23,114 bases of DNA from Pseudomonadota bacterium (GTDB lineage Bacteria; Pseudomonadota; Gammaproteobacteria; Steroidobacterales; Woeseiaceae). The position numbers and the translations under genes are program-made. The stretch is taken from NCBI GenBank assembly GCA_022567775.1, contig JADFGH010000001.1:1-23114 (forward strand). Direction: 5' to 3'. This document shows, piece after piece, positions 1-5,356 of the stretch. A model generated the notes under the pieces. The model saw only the letters and a program-made list of their open reading frames with translations. It had not been told where the DNA came from and did not search any database. Positions within the stretch are counted from its first letter, which is position 1; the number at the start of each line of letters is the position of its first letter.

Positions 1-164
1 CGTAGACATCGGCCTTGTCGCCTCACGGATGGACCTCAGCTGCGGGCCGGCCGGCGGCGACAGCCCGCTGACACGCCCGAGACGGCCCGTGCCGCCCTCA
101 GCATACCACGGCTTGCAGCGTCGCTGCTACGGGCACGCCGTCCCGAACGCCAGCAGCAGGTCGA
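1..164. other. No recognisable gene at the left window edge
   Basis: I see no supported gene in these 164 bases. Short open frames exist on both strands because the DNA is GC-rich, but none has a recognisable motif or a plausible ribosome binding site. It is probably the region downstream of the minus-strand zinc-ribbon gene that ends at 165. Confidence 0.5.
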
Positions 165-581
165 TCAGGTCGAGGACGGCAGCGCCTTCCCGCACTCCGT
201 GCAGACAGCCGACTCGCCCATCGGATACGCACACTTCGGGCAGAGGCCGCGCCTCAGCCGCAGGAAGCGCCGGAGGGTGAAGGGGCCCGGGATGAGCAGC
301 CAGAGGATCGTGGCGTAGAAGATTGTGTTGAGAGCAAAGCCGGGCCAGATCGGCCGGAGTGGAATCGCCAATTTCACCCAAAACCACTCGACCCAATTAT
401 GGCGGACGGTCCCGGGCACGGTCCGGGGACCCACAGGGATCGGGCGGTAGAGCTCGTGCGCTTGCGGTAGCACCCAGCCGTATCTAATCGACCGTTGATA
501 TGGGAGTGTCTCCGACATCAGACTTTGAAATGGCCACCCGCGAGCGTCAAGGATGATCGGCTCCTGGTCCTCTAGAAGCAC
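165..581 (-). pseudogene. 5'-truncated planctomycete-type membrane protein with C-terminal zinc ribbon
   Basis: The frame encodes 138 residues if read from a GTG at 579-581. Around residues 72-102 there is a segment beginning with an IPLRPIWPGFALN motif and running into a hydrophobic stretch (FYATILWLLIPGPF) that looks like a membrane helix. It is followed by basic residues and a CPKC...CTEC four-cysteine zinc ribbon at the C-terminus. From memory, this arrangement is typical of short hypothetical proteins abundant in Planctomycetes, especially Phycisphaerae, which usually carry another 60-100 N-terminal residues. Here the open frame runs straight into the end of the IS630 element, so the gene appears beheaded by the insertion. 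The function is unknown. The sequence on the far side of the IS (1696-1786) does not continue the frame, so more than a simple insertion happened. I am confident of the ORF and zinc ribbon, and less sure of the phylum. Confidence 0.6.
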
Positions 582-583
582 TA

Positions 584-609
584 TTTGACACCTGTAGTTC
601 TAATGCACG
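584..609 (+). repeat. Left terminal inverted repeat of IS630 element
   Basis: This end matches the reverse complement of 1670-1695 with shared blocks TTGA, CCTGTA and AATGCACG at conserved spacing. The outer boundary is uncertain by one or two bases. Confidence 0.5.
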
Positions 610-611
610 GA

Positions 612-1175
612 TCATCGCAAACGAATCGGCAGAGGGGTTCCAGCGACGAAACCTCGGAGCAGATTGGGGCGTGAGGCAATGGCTGCTGCCTCCGCCTCGG
701 CGCGATCGTGCAGCTCCGTCAGATCGTGGATCCCGTGGTTCGCCAGGCGGTGGTACTTGAGATTGCTCCACACGCCCTCGACGGGGTTGAGTTCGGGGGC
801 ATAGGGCGGCAGGAACTCCACCGTCACCCGCCCACGACTGGCTGCGTACACCTTGACTCGGCGACTTCGGTGCGCGGTGAGGCGATCCCAGATGACGATG
901 ACCTCACCGCGGAGGTGTCGCAGAAGCGACCGGAGGAAAGCGATGACCTCCACCTCACCGACGTTGGCATCGGGATGCCACTGCAAGAACAGTCGCAACC
1001 GCTTCCGCTGAGGCGAGATGGACAGACCGCCGATGATGGAGACCTTCTTGTGGGCACGGCCACGGTGACGCAACACGGGTGTACAGCCGCGCGGCGCCCA
1101 AGTCCGCCGCACCGTCGGCAGCATCAACATGCCTGATTCGTCGATGAAGACGATGTGCGCCTGCTTACGAGCGGC
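612..1175 (-). CDS. IS630 transposase, DDE catalytic part (orfB)
   Basis: This is the C-terminal catalytic half of the transposase. It is open from the run of eight A (complement of 1176-1183) to the stop at 612; the first ATG inside it is at 1128-1130. The DDE triad of the IS630/Tc1-mariner superfamily is visible: D in HIVFIDESG just upstream of that ATG, D in VIVIWDRLTAHRS, and E in LPPYAPELNPVEGVWSNLK. Because the first catalytic Asp lies upstream of the internal ATG, a functional enzyme must be made by fusion with orfA, which requires a +1 shift (or loss of one A) at the A-run. No protein made from the ATG alone could be active. Confidence 0.75.
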   Translation of the reverse strand, partial: AARKQAHIVFIDESGMLMLPTVRRTWAPRGCTPVLRHRGRAHKKVSIIGGLSISPQRKRLRLFLQWHPDANVGEVEVIAFLRSLLRHLRGEVIVIWDRLTAHRSRRVKVYAASRGRVTVEFLPPYAPELNPVEGVWSNLKYHRLANHGIHDLTELHDRAEAEAAAIASRPNLLRGFVAGTPLPIRLR

Positions 1176-1641
1176 TTTTTTTTATGCGCGCCCAGTCCTC
1201 TCGGGTCCACCGGGAGATGCCCTCCTCGTCACGCTCGATGGCCTTCTTCTGAGGCTTCTGACATGACCATCCCAAGGAAGCCAGCAGTCGTGGGATGTGA
1301 TCGACGTGGTATTGGACGCCGTACTGCTGCTCGATCAACTCGGCAATGCGAGGGCACGTCCAAAGATCGGTCGAGAACCCATTGGCCTTCGCTCCCTTCA
1401 ACAGTCGCTTCACGAGGAGCGTCTTCTGACGTTTGGCCAGGCGGGCGGGGCGCCCCGGATGAGGCTTGGCGGCCAGCCCGGCCTCTCCCTTCCGTCGGTG
1501 GGCTTGTCGCCATCGACGGACACTGCTGGAATCCGCGCCTATACGATCGGCGACTTCGGTCGTCGAGAAGCCCTTGTCGAGCAACTCGATCCCCCTTCGT
1601 CGCCGCCGCTCCAACTCCGCTGCGCTGCCGTTTGGTCTCAT
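1165..1641 (-). CDS. IS630 transposase, DNA-binding part (orfA)
   Basis: This encodes 158 residues starting MRPNGSAAELERRRRR. Residues about 17-50 form a helix-turn-helix (KGFSTTEVADRIGADSSSVRRW), and a second winged-helix-like region with the LASLGWSCQKPQKKA motif follows, as usual for the N-terminal half of IS630 transposases. The frame ends at TAA just after an A8 run (1176-1183 on the plus strand, as T8). Skipping one A joins it smoothly to the catalytic frame. Two readings remain: transcriptional slippage or programmed frameshifting on the A-run, or a decayed element or homopolymer sequencing error. Confidence 0.75.
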   Translation of the reverse strand: MRPNGSAAELERRRRRGIELLDKGFSTTEVADRIGADSSSVRRWRQAHRRKGEAGLAAKPHPGRPARLAKRQKTLLVKRLLKGAKANGFSTDLWTCPRIAELIEQQYGVQYHVDHIPRLLASLGWSCQKPQKKAIERDEEGISRWTREDWARIKKSRS

Positions 1642-1669
1642 GAATCAATGTATCGGCCAATCGCCGTCT

Positions 1670-1695
1670 CGTGCATTGATTATACAGGGATCAAT
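1670..1695 (-). repeat. Right terminal inverted repeat of IS630 element
   Basis: This is the reverse-complement partner of 584-609. CGTGCATT at 1670-1677 and TACAGG further out mirror the left end. It lies about 30 nt upstream of the transposase start, as expected for the promoter-proximal end. Confidence 0.5.
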
Positions 1696-1736
1696 AACCC
1701 ACACTCGGTGGCCCAACTGGGCTTATGAAACGACTT

Positions 1737-1913
1737 CTAGACACATGACCACGTGATCAACCTAACGGGCCGCGGACACGAGACCCCGGCAATGATTTCA
1801 CCCTTGATCGGTTTTTCAGCCGCAGAGTCCGGAATGACGATGCCACCCTTTGAGGTGCGCTCCTCATCCATGCGTTTTACGATGACTCGGTCATGAAGCG
1901 GACGAATCTTCAT
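1737..1913 (-). pseudogene. groES: groES (GroES/Cpn10 co-chaperonin) 5' fragment
   Basis: From ATG at 1911-1913 the frame begins [15 protein letters not shown] and continues through [13 protein letters not shown] and [12 protein letters not shown]. This is an unmistakable GroES N-terminus, matching the family up to about residue 42 (near position 1787). After that the protein departs from GroES, where VGKGK is expected, and stops at TAG 1737-1739 after 58 residues. A full GroES has about 95 residues, so the C-terminal half, including the roof and dome region, is missing, and no groEL follows. A good ribosome binding site (AGGAG, about 8 nt upstream) and the heat-shock control region upstream are intact. 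The break faces the IS630 element about 90 nt away. GroES caps the GroEL folding chamber, and this fragment could not do so. Confidence 0.9.
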
Positions 1914-1978
1914 CGTTTAGATCTCCTATAAACTATTGATTATTAATGAACTAATGCGGTTTTCCTGACCGGCGCCTG

Positions 1979-2005
1979 TTAGCACTCGGCCTCGGTGAGT
2001 GCTAA
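1979..2005 (-). promoter_or_regulatory. CIRCE operator (HrcA binding site) upstream of groES
   Basis: This is a perfect inverted repeat TTAGCACTC-N9-GAGTGCTAA, the canonical CIRCE sequence. It lies 66 nt upstream of the groES start. HrcA binds CIRCE and represses groESL until heat stress. Its position directly downstream of a sigma-32-like promoter fits repression of initiation. Confidence 0.95.
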
Positions 2006-2033
2006 TGATAGGGGCCGCGCGGCAAATTTCAAG
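2005..2033 (-). promoter_or_regulatory. Sigma-32 (RpoH)-like heat-shock promoter for groES
   Basis: Read on the minus strand, CTTGAAA (2027-2033) is followed after about 12 nt by CCCCTATC (2007-2014). This is close to the RpoH consensus CTTGAAA / CCCCATNT with an acceptable spacer. It abuts the CIRCE operator, so the groES unit looks doubly heat-regulated: activated by RpoH and repressed by HrcA. The sites are read directly; the regulation is inferred. Confidence 0.75.
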
Positions 2034-2185
2034 CCCGCCGAACAGGTGGGATGCAAATTGCGGCGTGAGTCCATGACAGAACCGGTTAGCATCGGTATCC
2101 TGCCCCTCCGGTTCAGGCCCTTTATGTTCACATAATCGGTAACAATAGCTGCCCGGAGACGGTCCAATGTTGATACCCGAATCAT

Positions 2186-4471
2186 ATGCCCGAGAAAATG
2201 CTGAACGCCCTTAACTCAATGCTTGCCGCCCTGCTCCTGACGCTGCTATTGGCTGTGCCTGGGGCGTTGGCGCAGGACGAGGACGTGCTGCATCCGGAGG
2301 AGGCCTACCGCTACGCCGTGGCCGATAGCGGGGACGCGATCGAGATCGACTGGGTCGTGGAAGAGGGCTATTACCTCTATCGCAACAAGATGTCCTACGC
2401 CAGTAATTCCGACGCAGTCGTATTTGGCGAGGTCGTGCTGCCCGAAGGACTGCACCACGAAGACGAGTTCTTCGGCGTACAACAGATATACCGGGACCGT
2501 TTTTACGTAAGCATTCCTTACACGGTGGTCGGCGAGGCGCCGGCAACGATGGATCTCGTCATCAAGTCCCAGGGCTGCGCCGACATAGGCCTCTGCTATC
2601 CGCCGCAGACCTGGACCGAGACTGTACGGCTTGTACGGAACCTGGATCGCGGAAAAATTCAGCTTGGCGATGTCGGCACAATTGGCAGGTTTGGCAGCTT
2701 CGGCGGTGCCAACGATGATTTCCTGCCGGTCGACGAGGCATTCCAGCCAATCCTGACCGCGCTCGATGGCAATACCGTCGAAGTCGCCATCAGGGTCGCC
2801 GCCGGATACTACTTGTATAAGGACAAGATCTCGGCAACGGTCGATTCGGACCAGGTACAACTCGGCAAACTCGAGCTGCCGGCCGGCGAGATGAAAACCG
2901 ATCAGTATTTCGGGAACATGGAGGTCTATCACTTCGACGTGTTCGGACGCCTGCCGATGGCGCGTGCGACCCCGGAAGCAATGGACCTCGATCTGGAGAT
3001 CGGATACCAGGGCTGCGCTGACGACGGAATCTGTTATCCGCCGGTAAGCAAAATTATCACCGTCTCGTTGCCTGGGGCAACCGCTGTTTCCGCACTGGCG
3101 AGCGTTGCAGCAGCGAACGCGAGTGCAGCCCCCGTATCCGAACAGGCGCGACTGGCGCAAATCATCACCGGCTCAGGATTAGGCCTGGTGGTTGCAACCT
3201 TCTTCGGTCTTGGCCTGTTGCTTGCGTTCACGCCGTGCGTCCTGCCGATGGTGCCGATCCTGTCGGGCATCATCGCCGGCGAAGGCGACAACATCAGCCC
3301 CGCTCGCGGTTTTTCACTCGCATTGAGCTACGTCATGGGCATGGCGCTGGTCTACACCGCCGCCGGCGTGGCGGCAGCGGCGGCCGGATTACAGTTACAG
3401 GCGATGTTCAACCAGCCCTGGGTGCTGGTTTTGTTTTCGAGTTTGTTCATCGTGCTCGCGCTCGGCATGTTCGGCATGTTCGAGCTGCAGATGCCATCCG
3501 CGATCCAGTCCCGCCTTGCAACTATTGGTGGTAATCAGAAAACCGGGACCGCCATTGGCGCCTTTGTCATGGGCGCCATTTCGTCGCTGGTGGTCACAGC
3601 GTGCGTCGCCCCTGCCCTGATTGCCACATTGACCGTTATGGCGCAGACCGGCGACATGGTGCGGGGCGGTACCGCGCTGTTCGCAATGAGCATGGGCATG
3701 GGAGCACCGCTGCTACTCGTCGGTGCCGCGCAGGGCAAGTTGTTGCCCAAGGCCGGAGCGTGGATGGTCGCCGTGAAAAGTGCCTTTGGCTTCATGATGC
3801 TCGGCCTCGCAATCTGGATGATGTCGCGCGTGCTGCCGGATGAGGTGACACTGGCACTTTGGGGCATATTGATTTTCATGGCGGGCGTCTATCTCGGCGG
3901 CCTCACTACGCTGACCTCAGAGTCGTTTGGCGTACAGAAACTCGGTAAAGGCTTCGGCCTGCTGGCCATCATTTATGGCGCCGTCCTGCTGATCGGTTCG
4001 CTGGCCGGCAGTGACAGCATGTTGCGTCCGCTGGCGGCATTCAACACCGGCGGCGGTGCCATTGTCGCCGAACAGCGCGAGCTTGCGTTTCAGCGCATCA
4101 AGACGACCGCAGACCTGGATGCCGCGGTTGCCGCGGCTGCGCGCCAGGGCAAATCGGCGATGCTGGACTTCTACGCCGACTGGTGTGTCTCTTGTATCGA
4201 AATGGAGAAATACACATTTACTGACGCTGGTGTCCAGGAGGCACTCTCCAATACGGTATTGTTGCAGGCCGACGTAACGGCGAACGATGATGAAGACCAG
4301 GCGTTGCTGCAGCGCTTTGGTGTGTTCGGTCCGCCGACGATCATCTTCTTCGGCGCGGACGGAGTGCAACGACACGGCTTTGAGGTGGTCGGATACATGA
4401 AGGCTAAGGATTTTGCCGAGCACGTCAGGATGGCGACGGGGAAAAATTCAACAATGAGTGCACAGAACTAA
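2186..4471 (+). CDS. dsbD: DsbD thiol:disulfide interchange protein with two N-terminal alpha domains
   Basis: DsbD carries electrons from cytoplasmic thioredoxin across the inner membrane to periplasmic thiol proteins. Residues 1-29 are a signal peptide. A first alpha domain (about 30-150) has GYYLYRNK and a GCADIGLCYPP cysteine pair (C131/C137). A second, homologous alpha domain (about 178-296) has GYYLYKDK and GCADDGICYPP (C277/C283). The membrane beta domain follows (about 325-608), with C351 in FTPCVLPMVPIL and C473 in VVTACVAPAL. A C-terminal thioredoxin-like gamma domain carries WCVSC (C667/C670). At 761 residues it is about 200 longer than E. coli DsbD, explained by the duplicated alpha domain. 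The start could be ATG 2186 or the internal ATG at 2198; both leave a signal peptide. It is divergent from groES and 5 nt upstream of a TlpA-like gene that is a likely electron acceptor. Confidence 0.95.
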   Translation: MPEKMLNALNSMLAALLLTLLLAVPGALAQDEDVLHPEEAYRYAVADSGDAIEIDWVVEEGYYLYRNKMSYASNSDAVVFGEVVLPEGLHHEDEFFGVQQIYRDRFYVSIPYTVVGEAPATMDLVIKSQGCADIGLCYPPQTWTETVRLVRNLDRGKIQLGDVGTIGRFGSFGGANDDFLPVDEAFQPILTALDGNTVEVAIRVAAGYYLYKDKISATVDSDQVQLGKLELPAGEMKTDQYFGNMEVYHFDVFGRLPMARATPEAMDLDLEIGYQGCADDGICYPPVSKIITVSLPGATAVSALASVAAANASAAPVSEQARLAQIITGSGLGLVVATFFGLGLLLAFTPCVLPMVPILSGIIAGEGDNISPARGFSLALSYVMGMALVYTAAGVAAAAAGLQLQAMFNQPWVLVLFSSLFIVLALGMFGMFELQMPSAIQSRLATIGGNQKTGTAIGAFVMGAISSLVVTACVAPALIATLTVMAQTGDMVRGGTALFAMSMGMGAPLLLVGAAQGKLLPKAGAWMVAVKSAFGFMMLGLAIWMMSRVLPDEVTLALWGILIFMAGVYLGGLTTLTSESFGVQKLGKGFGLLAIIYGAVLLIGSLAGSDSMLRPLAAFNTGGGAIVAEQRELAFQRIKTTADLDAAVAAAARQGKSAMLDFYADWCVSCIEMEKYTFTDAGVQEALSNTVLLQADVTANDDEDQALLQRFGVFGPPTIIFFGADGVQRHGFEVVGYMKAKDFAEHVRMATGKNSTMSAQN

Positions 4472-4476
4472 AACTA

Positions 4477-5079
4477 ATGAACAAGAAATTTGCGATTATA
4501 TTTTCATTGGCCGGACTCCTTGCCGCAGGCATCGCGTTCACCATTTTCCGCAACCAGCCGCAGGCGATCGACGTGCAGCCGGTTGTCGAGGCGGCAACAC
4601 CGGTGGTTGTCGAGCGCTTGGACTTCTCACTGCCGGATCTCGATGGCAATGTGCGCAAACTTTCGGACTGGGACGGCAAAGCCCGGCTGGTGAATTTCTG
4701 GGCGACCTGGTGCGCACCGTGCCGCCGGGAGATTCCTCTCCTGAAAAGCACGCAGGAAGCACACGCAGGGAACAATCTGCAGATCATCGGGATTGCCGTC
4801 GACTTCCTGGAGCCGGTACAGGCCTACGCGGAAGAAACCGACTTCAACTACCCGATCCTGGTCGGGCAGGAAGACGCGATGGCTGCCGCGGAAGCATCGG
4901 GGCTGGAGTTCATCGGCATGCCTTTTACGATGGTGGTCGCACCGGGCGGCGAGCTTCTGAAAACGCATATCGGTGAGATCGTTGAGGCGCACATCGAGAA
5001 AATCCTGGGCGTATTCGAACAACTCGAGTCCGGCGAGATCGACCTCGCCGGCGCCAGGACTGCGCTGCAAGACCTGTAG
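4477..5079 (+). CDS. TlpA/ResA-like membrane-anchored thioredoxin
   Basis: This 200-residue protein has an N-terminal uncleaved anchor or signal (about residues 4-23), then a thioredoxin fold of the TlpA/AhpC-TSA type. The redox motif WCAPC is at residues 78-82 after VNFWAT. The cis-proline loop is in the GMPFTMVV region, the usual position for the family. It should act in the periplasm as a thiol reductase, for example in cytochrome c maturation or as a partner of DsbD. It begins 5 nt after dsbD, which supports co-transcription and reduction by DsbD. Its stop codon TAG (5077-5079) lies inside the first bases of an interspersed repeat (GTAGGAGGGGC), so the last residues may have been set by the repeat's arrival. 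Confidence 0.88.
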   Translation: MNKKFAIIFSLAGLLAAGIAFTIFRNQPQAIDVQPVVEAATPVVVERLDFSLPDLDGNVRKLSDWDGKARLVNFWATWCAPCRREIPLLKSTQEAHAGNNLQIIGIAVDFLEPVQAYAEETDFNYPILVGQEDAMAAAEASGLEFIGMPFTMVVAPGGELLKTHIGEIVEAHIEKILGVFEQLESGEIDLAGARTALQDL

Positions 5080-5300
5080 GAGGGGCTTTGTGTGCAGGGA
5101 CGCGCTAATGTCGCGACAAAATCGCCGGGAGCGATTTTGGATAACGCCATAGGCGTTAGCCCGACAAATCGTCAGGACAGACGATTTGGACGCCTGAGCG
5201 TAGCGAAGGCGCCCGAAGGGTGAGCTGCAGGGATGCAGCGAATCAACGGCTGAGGGCAGGATGCCCGAATCAACGACAGGATGTCCGAGAGCGACGAGCC
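5076..5300 (+). repeat. Mosaic interspersed repeat with nested hairpins (long copy)
   Basis: The head (GTAGGAGGGGCTTTGTGTG onward, to about 5116) and the tail (5274-5300, ending GAGAGCGACGAGCC) match, in inverse orientation, the two ends of the 78-nt copy inside purH. Between them is a chain of inverted repeats: 5117-5139 (CAAAATCGC/GCGATTTTG), 5142-5158 (TAACGCC/GGCGTTA), 5165-5188 (CAAATCGTC/GACGATTTG), 5191-5211 (CGCCT/AGGCG), 5224-5239 (GCTGCA/TGCAGC), 5254-5266 (GGGCA/TGCCC) and 5275-5285 (GACA/TGTC). The last three have GGGA or GGA loops. No protein is supported here. It fills the gap between two convergent genes. Confidence 0.8.
5224..5285 (+). repeat. Tandem hairpins with GGA loops and GAATCAACG spacers
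   Basis: Three hairpins with different stems follow one another: GCTGCA-GGGA-TGCAGC, GGGCA-GGA-TGCCC and GACA-GGA-TGTC. GAATCAACG occurs twice (5240-5248 and 5267-5275), giving a 27-nt period. The stems differ in sequence but pair fully, and the loop is kept. Confidence 0.75.
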
Positions 5301-5319
5301 CCAAACCGGGGTTGAGCCA

Positions 5320-5356
5320 TTCGCGGCTGAAGCCGCTCCCACAAATCCGCTCCTAC
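5320..5356 (-). repeat. REP-like palindrome, GTAGGAGCGG...GCGGCT/AGCCGC type
   Basis: On the minus strand this starts CGTAGGAGCGG, repeats TGGGAGCGG, and ends in the hairpin GCGGCT-TC-AGCCGC. It is the simple form of the interspersed repeat and belongs to the same sequence family as the blocks inside the DUF3426 gene. Its TAG is the stop codon of the TPR gene on the minus strand. Confidence 0.8.

Larger units (their letters stand above)
584..1695 (-). mobile_element. IS630-family insertion sequence
   Basis: The element is about 1.1 kb and contains a helix-turn-helix plus DDE transposase in two frames on the minus strand. Imperfect inverted repeats bound it: the left end at 584-609 and the reverse complement of 1670-1695 share CCTGTA and AATGCACG blocks at the same spacing, about 18 of 26 positions by eye. 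IS630 elements insert at TA. A TA lies just outside each end (582-583 on the left, about 1696-1697 on the right), but I could not fix the ends to the base. It sits between a truncated planctomycete-like gene and a truncated groES. Confidence 0.75.

Noticed and set aside
1696..1786. Possible 5' continuation of the planctomycete-like gene beyond the IS630 element
   Set aside because: All three minus-strand frames contain stops and none joins the gene in frame at a shared TA, so a simple insertion cannot be shown.
2246..3160. Long minus-strand open frame (304 codons) opposite dsbD
   Set aside because: It is antisense to a clear dsbD, has no recognisable domain and follows from the codon bias of the sense gene.
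4627..5304. Minus-strand open frame (225 codons) across the tlpA end and the repeat region
   Set aside because: About half is antisense to tlpA and the rest is repeat sequence; there is no ribosome binding site or domain.
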